A DNA stretch of 64,000 nucleotides from JAEZPW01 sp035629075 (GTDB lineage Bacteria; Acidobacteriota; Terriglobia; Terriglobales; Acidobacteriaceae). A program made the translations under genes and the position numbers. This document shows positions 26,038 through 33,945 of the stretch, piece after piece. Position 1 is the stretch's first letter. Each line of letters starts with the position of its first letter. The notes beneath the pieces are model-generated. The model saw only the letters and a list, made by a program, of their open reading frames with translations, made no database searches and was not told the origin of the DNA. The stretch is taken from contig DASPIK010000002.1 of NCBI GenBank assembly GCA_035629075.1, positions 30,001 through 94,000 of the forward strand, in the 5' to 3' direction.

Positions 26038-27433
26038 ATGGAGGCAAAAGACGGTACGCCTGGTCGGGATCTGCGCTCTTTGCGCGCTGTGCATTGGCAT
26101 CTTTTCACATGCTCAGCCCGAGGGTAAGCGAATCATTTTCTACGCGGCCCAGACCAGCTACTCTCTGCCTGTGGCAGACCGCACTGGGGGAGAGTTCGTG
26201 GGTCTCCTTGAGGCTCTCGAACCGCTTGGCGCTGTCTCAGCCAAGGTTGACGGCAATAAGTGGAAGCTAAGGTTCCGTGACGTCGACGTGCAATTTGAGC
26301 ACGGCAAGACAAAAGGAAAAGTTCACGGCAAGTCACTCGATCTTGCCGCAGCATTTATCCTCGAGAACGGTCGCGGACTGATTCCGCTTCGGTCCCTCAA
26401 AGATGTCCTGCCTCCAGTAGTCTCGTTGCCGGTCGAAGTTCAAGATTCTGCTCGTCGCGTCTTTCTCGGCGTAACATCGACGCAATTCGTCGCCAGAAGG
26501 TCCGACACCGGGAAAGTGACCTTCACTTTCACAGCTCCGGTCAATCCGTTTATCGCCACCGAACCGGGAAGGTTGCGAATGGTTTTCAACCGTGAACCCG
26601 TGCGCTCGGGCCTGCAAACATACACTTTCGACGATCGACTGATTGCAAACGCTTCTTACAGCGAAACAAACGGCGCTGCGGAACTGACAGTCCTTTCGCA
26701 ATCCCCGTTGCTCGCGACGTTCAGCGACGACCGCAAGACCATCACAGTGGCAGCAAACGTTCCAGCGCCAACTCCGCAGATAACGCAACAGGCTCCGGCA
26801 GCCGCTACCGCCGCGCCAGCCCCTATAGCACCTCCTCCGCGACCGCGCATAGCGATCATCCTCGACCCGGCACACGGCGGCAACGACGCTGGGGCCGCGT
26901 TGAGCGAAAAGGTTTCAGAGAAAGAGGTCACTCTAGCCCTGGCCCGCCGGATCAGGCGGGACCTCGAAGCACGTGGAATCGGCTGCGCCATCACTCGCGA
27001 CGCAGATGTGTCGGTCTCGATGGAGCAGCGTGCAACTTCAGCCGACGCTTCTACCGCAACCGTCTACGTTGCTCTACACGCTTCGACAGTAGGTACGGGG
27101 GTGCGCAGCTATACGGCGATGGTTCCACCGCAACCTGCCAAGCCGCTCCTATTCGTACGTCCCGACAGCGCTCACGCCCCGTACGTATCCGAAAGCCGAG
27201 CATTCTCGTCGACTGTGGTTACCGAGTTGTTGAAGAGAGACATGCCCGCAACCTCGTTACCCGGCACTGTAGCACCCCTGAAGAATCTCGGACTAGCAGC
27301 GATCGCCATTGAAGTAGCCCCTCCGGCGCGTGGCTCCGCAAGTGATTTGAGCTCTGCTTCTTACCAACAGTCCATCGCAAGTGCGTTGGGCGCAGCTATC
27401 GCTACCGCTCACAACAGGCAGGTGGGACGGTGA
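26024..27433 (+). CDS. N-acetylmuramoyl-L-alanine amidase (Amidase_3)
   Basis: This is a secreted zinc amidase that cuts the stem peptide from MurNAc in peptidoglycan. The ATG at 26024 gives a signal sequence (ICALCALCIGIFSHAQ). Residues about 30-260 form two beta-rich regions resembling copper-amine-oxidase-N/AMIN-type wall-binding modules. A Pro/Ala linker follows, then the catalytic domain with LDPAHGG (zinc His), the Glu of SEKEVTLALA, VALHAS (second zinc His) and a late Glu in AIAIEVAPP. The catalytic set looks complete. The stop overlaps the GerMN start (GTGA). Confidence 0.85.
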   Translation: MLLSRWRQKTVRLVGICALCALCIGIFSHAQPEGKRIIFYAAQTSYSLPVADRTGGEFVGLLEALEPLGAVSAKVDGNKWKLRFRDVDVQFEHGKTKGKVHGKSLDLAAAFILENGRGLIPLRSLKDVLPPVVSLPVEVQDSARRVFLGVTSTQFVARRSDTGKVTFTFTAPVNPFIATEPGRLRMVFNREPVRSGLQTYTFDDRLIANASYSETNGAAELTVLSQSPLLATFSDDRKTITVAANVPAPTPQITQQAPAAATAAPAPIAPPPRPRIAIILDPAHGGNDAGAALSEKVSEKEVTLALARRIRRDLEARGIGCAITRDADVSVSMEQRATSADASTATVYVALHASTVGTGVRSYTAMVPPQPAKPLLFVRPDSAHAPYVSESRAFSSTVVTELLKRDMPATSLPGTVAPLKNLGLAAIAIEVAPPARGSASDLSSASYQQSIASALGAAIATAHNRQVGR

Positions 27434-28098
27434 CTCTGCTCGACACCAAACCCGAAATTCAGAGGACGCAGTATCGCGGCGTAGCTATCGCCGCTGCCCT
27501 GCTGCTTATCGCAGTCCTGGCACTCGGCATCTATGCGATGCGCCTGAAGCGCAGCGCCGAGCAGGCGCAGCGCCACGTCACCGACGCCCAGGCAGTAGTC
27601 CCCCCTGTCGCCGGCACACAAGAGCAAGTTCCCGTCCTGGTTGCATATGACGACGAGGGCATGCTGCGAGGAAGCACGATCTCTGTACGCATGCCGAGCG
27701 ATCGAACGGAACGGGCACGTGAGGCCGTCCAGGCCCTGCTAGATTTCTATAGCAACGGCGCCTCTCCCCATTCGCTTCCGCAGGGCGCTGAAGTGAAGGC
27801 CGTTTATCTCGTCGGAGACGATCTAGCGGTCCTGGACATGAACTCGGTCTTCGCAGACGGACATCGCTCGGGTATTCTGGTTGAAGAACTCACGATCGCA
27901 TCTATCGCGCACACGCTCGCGGCCAACGTGCCCGGCACCAAGCGCGTGAAGTTTCTCGTGGAAGGCAAAGATCGCGACACTCTTGCCGGACACGTTGACT
28001 TGAAGGACTACTACGATGTCGCCGGACTCGGTGCGTTCCTCAACCCGAGCGGAGCCGTTGAGCTGCCCACTAACCCGGCGAAGGAAGAAGCTCGGTGA
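27430..28098 (+). CDS. GerMN-domain membrane-anchored protein
   Basis: This 222-residue protein starts with GTG in a GTGA overlap with the amidase stop. One membrane helix (about 16-38, IAAALLLIAVLALGIYAM) anchors a periplasmic GerMN/spore-germination-like domain. The helix-strand pattern reads REAVQALLDFYSNGA, VYLVGDDLAVLDMNS and EELTIASIAHTL. GerMN domains often occur with N-acetylmuramoyl amidases, and here the pairing is direct. The role is probably substrate or partner binding in wall remodelling. It overlaps murI by 4 nt. Confidence 0.8.
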   Translation: MTLLDTKPEIQRTQYRGVAIAAALLLIAVLALGIYAMRLKRSAEQAQRHVTDAQAVVPPVAGTQEQVPVLVAYDDEGMLRGSTISVRMPSDRTERAREAVQALLDFYSNGASPHSLPQGAEVKAVYLVGDDLAVLDMNSVFADGHRSGILVEELTIASIAHTLAANVPGTKRVKFLVEGKDRDTLAGHVDLKDYYDVAGLGAFLNPSGAVELPTNPAKEEAR

Positions 28099-28919
28099 AA
28101 GAACGGTTCAAGATCGGCGTATTCGATTCGGGCGTTGGGGGCCTTACAGTTCTAAAAGAACTCATTCACTACGTGCCCCGCTCGGATTACATTTACTTCG
28201 GCGACACGGCTCGCCTGCCGTACGGCTCCAAATCGTCCGAAACGGTAGCTCGGTACGCTACGGAAGCCGCAAAGTTCCTCGAGAAGCACGGCATTCAGAT
28301 CCTCGTCGTCGCCTGCAATACCGCCACCGCGCTCGCACTTGACGCTGTAGCCGACGCGTGCACCGTGCCCGTCTTCGGCGTCATCAATCCCGGAGCGGAA
28401 GCCGTATCGAACATCAGCAAAACGAGAAAGGCCGTCGTCATCGGCACGGAGGCGACGGTCGCCAGCCACGCTTACAAGCGCGCTCTCGCCAACTGTGGAA
28501 TCGAGGCATACGAGAAAGCCTGCCCTCTGTTAGTACCGCTCGTTGAAGAAGGTTGGACCGAACACGACGTCACGGAGCAGGTCGCCCGTATCTACCTTGG
28601 CGAGGCCTTCGAAAACGGCTCGGAGGCCAGCGACGCGCTCCTGCTTGGCTGCACCCACTATCCCCTGCTGAAGCCCATGTTGCGTCGCATCTTGCGACCC
28701 GATGTTGGCATCGTCGATTCAGCCGAGTCGACCGCCTTGAAAGTTGCCAGCGAGATGGGAGTCAAGTACGAAGGCGAACCGGCGGAAACGAAACTGCTCA
28801 AGGGCGACGTCAAACTTCAGTTCTACGTGACCGACTCCGTCGAGAAGTTTCGCCGGCTCGGTACCCGATTCCTGGGCTACAGCGTCGACGACGTTCAGCA
28901 CGCAGACTTGGGAGGGTAG
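28095..28919 (+). CDS. murI: glutamate racemase
   Basis: MurI makes D-glutamate for peptidoglycan in the cytoplasm. The 274-residue protein has the standard FDSGVGGLTVLKEL opening, YFGDTARLPYG, the two catalytic cysteines in ACNTATALALD and GCTHYPLLKPML, and normal length. It starts at GTG 28095 within a GTGA overlap. It completes a cell-wall operon of DUF1015, amidase, GerMN and racemase. Confidence 0.95.
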   Translation: MKERFKIGVFDSGVGGLTVLKELIHYVPRSDYIYFGDTARLPYGSKSSETVARYATEAAKFLEKHGIQILVVACNTATALALDAVADACTVPVFGVINPGAEAVSNISKTRKAVVIGTEATVASHAYKRALANCGIEAYEKACPLLVPLVEEGWTEHDVTEQVARIYLGEAFENGSEASDALLLGCTHYPLLKPMLRRILRPDVGIVDSAESTALKVASEMGVKYEGEPAETKLLKGDVKLQFYVTDSVEKFRRLGTRFLGYSVDDVQHADLGG

Positions 28920-28966
28920 CAACTCGGATCTGATGTTCACGTTCTTAACGTGGACGGAGGCCCTCC

Positions 28967-29368
28967 ATGCGCATCAGATCCATGCGTCTGATCCTCACCC
29001 TAGTTGTTGGCTCTGTGCTGACCGCGCGTGGACAGGAACCTGACCTCCCCGACATAAAGCCCGGGCAGGATTACGTGGAATGGCTAACCGGAACTATGTC
29101 GACGCTGGAGAGGGTGGTAAAGCCGGGGATGACACGTGAAGAGTTCCGCAAGCTGTTCCGAAGCCCGGGCGGTTTCCAGACGCACACGTGCCTGTATCGG
29201 ACCTGTCCACTGATTAGAATGCGTGTGGAATTTAGCGTCTCCGAGACCAGGGAAACACGTCTGGAATCGGAGAACGGCGAAGTAGTCATCGTCCGGGCCG
29301 AATCGCCGAATGATGTCGTAATCCGCGCGTCAAAACCTTACCTCGACTTGAAGTTCGCCACCGACTGA
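28967..29368 (+). CDS. small secreted protein, unknown
   Basis: This 133-residue protein has a signal peptide (MRLILTLVVGSVLTARG). The rest is predicted to be a small alpha/beta domain with two cysteines (THTCLYRTCP), possibly a disulfide. GGAGG sits 5 nt before ATG 28967, and an ATG 15 nt later is the alternative. No family was recognised. It lies between murI and rph on the same strand, with its own ribosome site. Confidence 0.65.
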   Translation: MRIRSMRLILTLVVGSVLTARGQEPDLPDIKPGQDYVEWLTGTMSTLERVVKPGMTREEFRKLFRSPGGFQTHTCLYRTCPLIRMRVEFSVSETRETRLESENGEVVIVRAESPNDVVIRASKPYLDLKFATD

Positions 29369-29436
29369 CTTCGCTGATCACCGCCACGTTCCCGTTCCTT
29401 CCTTCTTCTGCCTGAGTTCTTTACAATCACCACTTC

Positions 29437-30171
29437 ATGATCTACAGAAGCGATAACCGCACGCCCGACCAACTCCGCCCCGTTACGATCACTCCAGAAT
29501 TCATATCGACCGCCGAAGGATCCTGCCTGATTGAAATCGGCAATACGCGCGTGATCTGTACGGCCTCGATAGAAGAAACGGTCCCATCCTGGATGCGCAA
29601 TTCGGGCAAGGGATGGATCACCAGCGAGTACGGCATGATTCCGCGGTCCACCTTGACGCGCACGCCTCGTGAATCCGCCCGAGGACGCGTCGGCGGACGC
29701 ACGCACGAAATCCAGCGCCTCATCGGGCGTTCCCTCCGCGCAGTCACGGACATGAGCGCCATGGGCGAACGCACCATCTTCATCGATTGTGACGTGATTC
29801 AGGCCGACGGTGGCACCCGCACGGCAGCTATCACCGGCGGCTTTGTCGCACTGGCGATCGCCATGCAGAGACTCGTTGAAGCCGGCACCCTGAAGAAAAC
29901 GCCCTTGACCGACTTCGTTGCCGCCAGCAGCGTCGGCATCGTGGACGGCGTGATCATGCTCGACCTGCCTTACGAAGAAGATTCCCGTGCCGAGGTTGAC
30001 GGCAACTACGTGATGACCGGCACCGGAAACATCGTTGAAGTCCAGATGACAGCCGAGCACAAGCCCTTCGACGAAGCCCAACTCCAGGCCATGCTGGCGG
30101 TCGCACGCACCGGAATCCGCCAACTGATTGAAAAGCAAAAGGCCGCTCTAGCCAGCGCTGCGCTGCGTTAA
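29437..30171 (+). CDS. rph: ribonuclease PH
   Basis: RNase PH is the phosphate-dependent exonuclease that trims tRNA 3' ends. The 244-residue sequence carries the family signature GGRTHEIQRLIGRSLRAV, the metal/phosphate site CDVIQADGGTRTAAITG and DLPYEEDSRAEVDGN. Length and all active-site motifs are normal. A TACAAT -10-like hexamer lies about 20 bp upstream. Confidence 0.96.
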   Translation: MIYRSDNRTPDQLRPVTITPEFISTAEGSCLIEIGNTRVICTASIEETVPSWMRNSGKGWITSEYGMIPRSTLTRTPRESARGRVGGRTHEIQRLIGRSLRAVTDMSAMGERTIFIDCDVIQADGGTRTAAITGGFVALAIAMQRLVEAGTLKKTPLTDFVAASSVGIVDGVIMLDLPYEEDSRAEVDGNYVMTGTGNIVEVQMTAEHKPFDEAQLQAMLAVARTGIRQLIEKQKAALASAALR

Positions 30172-30207
30172 GCCAAATCAGAGCTCGAGAACGGGATAGA
30201 AAAAGAA

Positions 30208-30272
30208 CTAAGGTCCCGCAAAGAGCGTAGAGTGAAGTCCTGACTCACTCTGCGCCCCTGGCGAGACCTTAG
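30208..30272. repeat. nested inverted repeat between convergent genes
   Basis: The outer arms CTAAGGTC (30208-30215) and GACCTTAG (30265-30272) enclose inner arms AGAGTGA (30229-30235) and TCACTCT (30245-30251). The element lies between convergent rph and fba. It has no T-run on either side, so it may be a rho-assisted or RNA-stability structure. Confidence 0.5.
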
Positions 30273-30296
30273 CGAACGTCTGCGTATGTCTTTAAG

Positions 30297-31328
30297 CTAC
30301 TTCGCGCCTACACTCTGCTCCGCATACCGCTTCGCCATTTCTTCCAACGAGATCGGTGCGTAGTCGCCAGCGTGACCGGCCTGACCAAACTCGGTCATGC
30401 GCTGCGCGACGACTTTCTTCATAGCTTCGCGCGCCGGCTTCATGTAATCGCGAGGATCGAACTTCTCCGGCGTCTCCGCAAACACCTTGCGAATCGCGCC
30501 CGTAATGGCCAGTCGATTGTCCGTATCGACGTTGATCTTGCGGACACCGTTCTTAATACCAAGCTGGATTTCTTCCACCGGGACGCCCCAGGTCGGCTTC
30601 AAGCTGCCGCCGTACTGGTTGACGATGTCCTGGAGCTCCTTCGGCACGCTCGATGATCCGTGCATTACCAGGTGCACGTTCGGCAGCCGCTTGTGGATCT
30701 CGATGAGGATGTTCATCTTCAGGACTTCGCCGTCCGGCTTCTTCGTAAATTTATAAGCGCCGTGGCTGGTACCGATGGCGATAGCCAGTGCGTCTAACCC
30801 GGTCTTCTCAACGAACTCGACTGCCTGATCGGGATCGGTCACGTGCTCAAGGCCGCTGCCGCCCGCGCCATGGCCGTCTTCAATGCCGCCCAGAACGCCG
30901 ATTTCGCCTTCGACCGTCACGCCCTTTTCGTGCGCCATCTCAACAACGCGGCGCGTCGTCTCGACGTTGTACTCGAACGTCGAAGGCGTCTTGCCATCCG
31001 GCATTAGTGAGCCGTCCATCATCACGCTCGTAAACCCCAGGTCGATAGCTGACTTGCACGTCTCGATGCTGTTGCCGTGATCAAGGTGCAGCACCGTCGG
31101 GATCTCCGGATACAGTTCAGCGGCGGCCAGCATCAGGTGATACAGGAACTTGTCCTGCGAGTAAGCACGAGCCCCGCGGCTCGCCTGCACGATCACCGGA
31201 GACTTCGTCTCGCGTGCCGCCTCCATGATTGCCTGGATCTGTTCCATGTTGTTGACGTTGAAAGCGCCAACGCCGTAACCGCCTTTTGCCGCTTCATCGA
31301 GCAACTGGCGCATCGAGACTAGGGGCAT
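30297..31328 (-). CDS. fba: class II fructose-bisphosphate aldolase
   Basis: This zinc aldolase of glycolysis/gluconeogenesis has 343 residues from ATG 31328, with AAGGAG upstream. VGAFNVNNMEQIQAI, the zinc/catalytic region LHLDHGNSIETCKSA, IGTSHGAYKFTKKPDG and LVMHGSSSVP are all present, as is a late NVDTDNRL phosphate site. An in-frame extension to 31466 is upstream leader. It is divergent from a second, unrelated aldolase gene. Confidence 0.95.
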   Translation of the reverse strand: MPLVSMRQLLDEAAKGGYGVGAFNVNNMEQIQAIMEAARETKSPVIVQASRGARAYSQDKFLYHLMLAAAELYPEIPTVLHLDHGNSIETCKSAIDLGFTSVMMDGSLMPDGKTPSTFEYNVETTRRVVEMAHEKGVTVEGEIGVLGGIEDGHGAGGSGLEHVTDPDQAVEFVEKTGLDALAIAIGTSHGAYKFTKKPDGEVLKMNILIEIHKRLPNVHLVMHGSSSVPKELQDIVNQYGGSLKPTWGVPVEEIQLGIKNGVRKINVDTDNRLAITGAIRKVFAETPEKFDPRDYMKPAREAMKKVVAQRMTEFGQAGHAGDYAPISLEEMAKRYAEQSVGAK

Positions 31329-31630
31329 GTACCTTCTCCTTCTATAAGTGCTTGATTGAGTCCTTTGCGGGTGGTCTGAACTCGGCCGAACCACTACAGG
31401 CGCACATTCCGCAGATAACGTACGGGTATTCTCTTTTACCGTATCACGCGTTCCGACTCGAGGCAAGCGACTGCCTAGCCGCCGCTTCAGCCCTCAACTC
31501 GAGACATCGCGGCGCCGTCTTCAGATCTGCACGCCCCCCGTTCCGAATCGCGATTTTCGCTTCCAGTCTGTTCGGCATGAAACCGCGCAAGTCACTCCCC
31601 GCATCTTCGAGAGCCTAGGAGGTTGTGTTC
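31329..31630. other. divergent promoter region between two aldolase genes
   Basis: This 302-bp spacer must hold promoters for both fba (minus) and the LacD-like gene (plus). A ribosome site AGGAGG lies at 31618-31623 for the plus gene. I see no palindromic operator of note. Confidence 0.4.
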
Positions 31631-32629
31631 ATGAGACTTACTCCGGGAAAACTCGCGGGGCTGAGAGCCGTTTCCGACCAACGCGGCGTAATCGCCGCTG
31701 CCGCCATGGACCAACGCGGGTCATTGCAGAAAGCGCTGGGTCCAAAGGCTGGCGCCACGGAATTGGAAGCCTTCAAGACTGCTGTCACCGAAATCCTGAC
31801 ACCCCATGCCAGCGCCATTCTGCTGGATCCAGAGTGGGGCCTGCCCGCCAGCAAGAAACGCGCCAGGAACGCCGGCCTGCTCCTCGCATACGAAAAGACT
31901 GGCTACGACAAAACCGGCCCCGGACGTCTTCCGGACCTGCTCGACCAGTGGTCAGTCCGGCGCCTCAAGGAAGCTGGTGCGGACTGCGTAAAGATCCTCC
32001 TTTACTACACTCCAGACGATCCCAAAGACATCAACGACCGAAAGCATGCCTGGGTCGAGCGCCTCGGCGACGAATGCCGCGCCAACGACATCCCGTTCTT
32101 CCTCGAGTTGGTCGGCTATGAGGAGGGAGTGGACGAGAAGGGGTTCGAGTATGCGAAAAAGAAGCCGCGCATCGTCAAAGCGAGCATGGCCGAGTTCACG
32201 AACGAGCGCTACGGCGTCGATGTGCTCAAAGTGGAAGTTCCTGTGAACATGAAGTTTGTCGAGGGCGCGCGCAATTTCAAAGGACCCCAGGCGTCGTATT
32301 CCAGGGATGAAGCCAAGAAGCATTTCCTCGATGCTGCGACTGCGACCACAAGGCCGTTCATTTACCTGTCTGCTGGGGTGAGCAACGACGAATTCAACGA
32401 GGCGCTCGAACTCGCTGCCGAGTCCGGCGTCAAGTTTAACGGCGTCCTTTGTGGCCGTGCGACGTGGAAAGACGGAATTCCCGTCTTTGCCGAAAAGGGT
32501 GAGCAGGCATTCCGAGAATGGCTTTCAAGTGAAGGCGTCAAGAACATCAATAACGTCAACGACCGCCTCAGGCGCGCCACCCCGTGGTACTCAATTTACG
32601 AAGTCGAAGTAGGGCGCGAAGCAGCTTGA
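31631..32629 (+). CDS. lacD: tagatose 1,6-bisphosphate aldolase-like protein
   Basis: This is a class I (Schiff-base) aldolase of the LacD family, which splits tagatose or fructose bisphosphate into dihydroxyacetone phosphate and glyceraldehyde 3-phosphate. ATG 31631 follows AGGAGG with good spacing. Visible landmarks are AAAMDQRGSL, LLDPEWGLP, CVKILLYYTPDD, FLELVGYEEG and LKVEVPVNMKF, the last carrying the likely Schiff-base lysine. At 332 residues it is of normal length. No lactose/galactose genes accompany it, so a role in general sugar phosphate metabolism is likelier than lactose use. Confidence 0.85.
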   Translation: MRLTPGKLAGLRAVSDQRGVIAAAAMDQRGSLQKALGPKAGATELEAFKTAVTEILTPHASAILLDPEWGLPASKKRARNAGLLLAYEKTGYDKTGPGRLPDLLDQWSVRRLKEAGADCVKILLYYTPDDPKDINDRKHAWVERLGDECRANDIPFFLELVGYEEGVDEKGFEYAKKKPRIVKASMAEFTNERYGVDVLKVEVPVNMKFVEGARNFKGPQASYSRDEAKKHFLDAATATTRPFIYLSAGVSNDEFNEALELAAESGVKFNGVLCGRATWKDGIPVFAEKGEQAFREWLSSEGVKNINNVNDRLRRATPWYSIYEVEVGREAA

Positions 32630-32650
32630 AGCTGAGATCATGTAATCCTA

Positions 32651-32678
32651 GTCAGGCCGGGTACAGATCCGGCCTGAC
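32651..32678. terminator. 10-bp hairpin between convergent genes
   Basis: GTCAGGCCGG and CCGGCCTGAC form a perfect 10-bp stem with an 8-nt loop between the convergent LacD-like and B12-protein genes. There is no U-tract, so termination would be non-canonical and bidirectional. Confidence 0.5.
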
Positions 32679-32682
32679 CGCC

Positions 32683-33774
32683 TCAGTCACTGGCTGCAAA
32701 CTTTTGTCCTCCATCAACTAGCGAGTCGATGACGTCAACAGCCTCCGCTGCGTTTTGAGCGTATGCATCAGCTTCAGTGTGCTCCCACACATCCGGTTCG
32801 TTCGCAAAAGCTTGCCCGCCAACGATGACGGTCGCCTTGGGAACTAACGCATTCACTGCGACGGTGGTTTGACGCACGGATTCAATATTGAACGGCATCG
32901 TGGCGGAGAGCGCGATCACATCAGGCCTCAACACCGAGGCGAGTTGGAACAGTGCGGCACCGGGCGTATTCGCCCCCAGGTAGAACACCTCCCACCCATC
33001 GAGTTCCATCAAGTCCGCCAGCATCCTGATCCCAACGTCGTGGTACTCATTGGCCACGGAGGCTGCTATTACCCGGCGGTCGCGCTTAGGGGTTCTCACC
33101 GCCGCGGCAGTGAGTCGAGTCATCGTCCATTGAACCGCTTGTGTGCAGTAATGCTCGTGTGCGGCAGTGATCCTGTTCATCTGCCACAACCGACCAACTT
33201 CCCGCTGGCTAGGCTCAATGATGGACTGGCAGATGACTCCAAGAGCCATCCCCTTAGCCATCAGTTCTGAAAGCATTTCCGCCGCTTGATCCCGTCGGCC
33301 ACTCAGCAGCAGATTGAGGAAGGTTCGCGCAACTTCCACGTGTGGCGCTGAGTCAGGTAGAAACGTCGGTATGTCCGGCAGTTGTCCCCGAGTTCTCGCT
33401 AATGCAGAGGTGATGATTTCGCTCGCGACTGCAGAAGTCGGTTCCGGAAGCCGCTCCTGAACTACCCCCCTGAGCAGTTCCAGTTTCCGCGCGAATTCCT
33501 GCGGCTCGATCCCTCGACTCGCGAGCATGGATGCGCGCCAGTCAACGTACCGGGCAAACAGCGATGGGCGTCCCGTGGTAATCGCTTCAGATAGAAAGCA
33601 CAGGTGGTACTCGGTATCCTCCTCGCATTGTGACCGTCCCACCTTGCGATACCCAAACGACTCAGGTCCTTGGGCCAGATGTCGCTTAGCCGTTTCAGCC
33701 GCAAGTTCGCGAATAGAGTCGTCGAGTGGAGCTGAGCGCTCTGTTGACCAGGTCAACATTGGACATGCCTGCAC
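32683..33774 (-). CDS. stand-alone B12-binding protein with Wx9EH photoreceptor motif
   Basis: This 363-residue protein ends in a cobalamin-binding module like that of CarH/LitR light receptors. Residues about 145-225 form the helical cap with W197 and E207-H208 in Wx9EH spacing. The Rossmann domain follows, with the base-off histidine motif ExHxxG (E243, H245, G248) and FYLGANTP. The N-terminal 140 residues are helical (TEYHLCFLSEAI, ARYVDWRASML) and are not a MerR DNA-binding domain. It may therefore be a light- or B12-responsive signalling protein acting by protein contact (inference). It starts at GTG 33774 or ATG 33759. No carotenoid or photolyase genes are nearby. Confidence 0.8.
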   Translation of the reverse strand: MQACPMLTWSTERSAPLDDSIRELAAETAKRHLAQGPESFGYRKVGRSQCEEDTEYHLCFLSEAITTGRPSLFARYVDWRASMLASRGIEPQEFARKLELLRGVVQERLPEPTSAVASEIITSALARTRGQLPDIPTFLPDSAPHVEVARTFLNLLLSGRRDQAAEMLSELMAKGMALGVICQSIIEPSQREVGRLWQMNRITAAHEHYCTQAVQWTMTRLTAAAVRTPKRDRRVIAASVANEYHDVGIRMLADLMELDGWEVFYLGANTPGAALFQLASVLRPDVIALSATMPFNIESVRQTTVAVNALVPKATVIVGGQAFANEPDVWEHTEADAYAQNAAEAVDVIDSLVDGGQKFAASD

Positions 33775-33880
33775 GGTGCGTGGATCGGAGCATGTTGCGA
33801 GCGTGCATTATAGGCACAAACGCGAATACCGCGTTGGAAACGGCCTAACCGGGGTACGTTTCGGCTCGATCTAGTCCAAA

Positions 33881-33906
33881 CGAAAAGAGCGCGCCGAAGC
33901 GCGCCC
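33881..33906 (-). terminator. intrinsic terminator of guaA
   Basis: On the minus strand an 8-bp GC stem with a TTCG tetraloop is followed by TTTTCGTTT, 40 bp after the guaA stop. Confidence 0.8.
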
Positions 33907-33945
33907 GAATCGTCAAGTCATTCAATGACCGTATCTGGAAAATTT

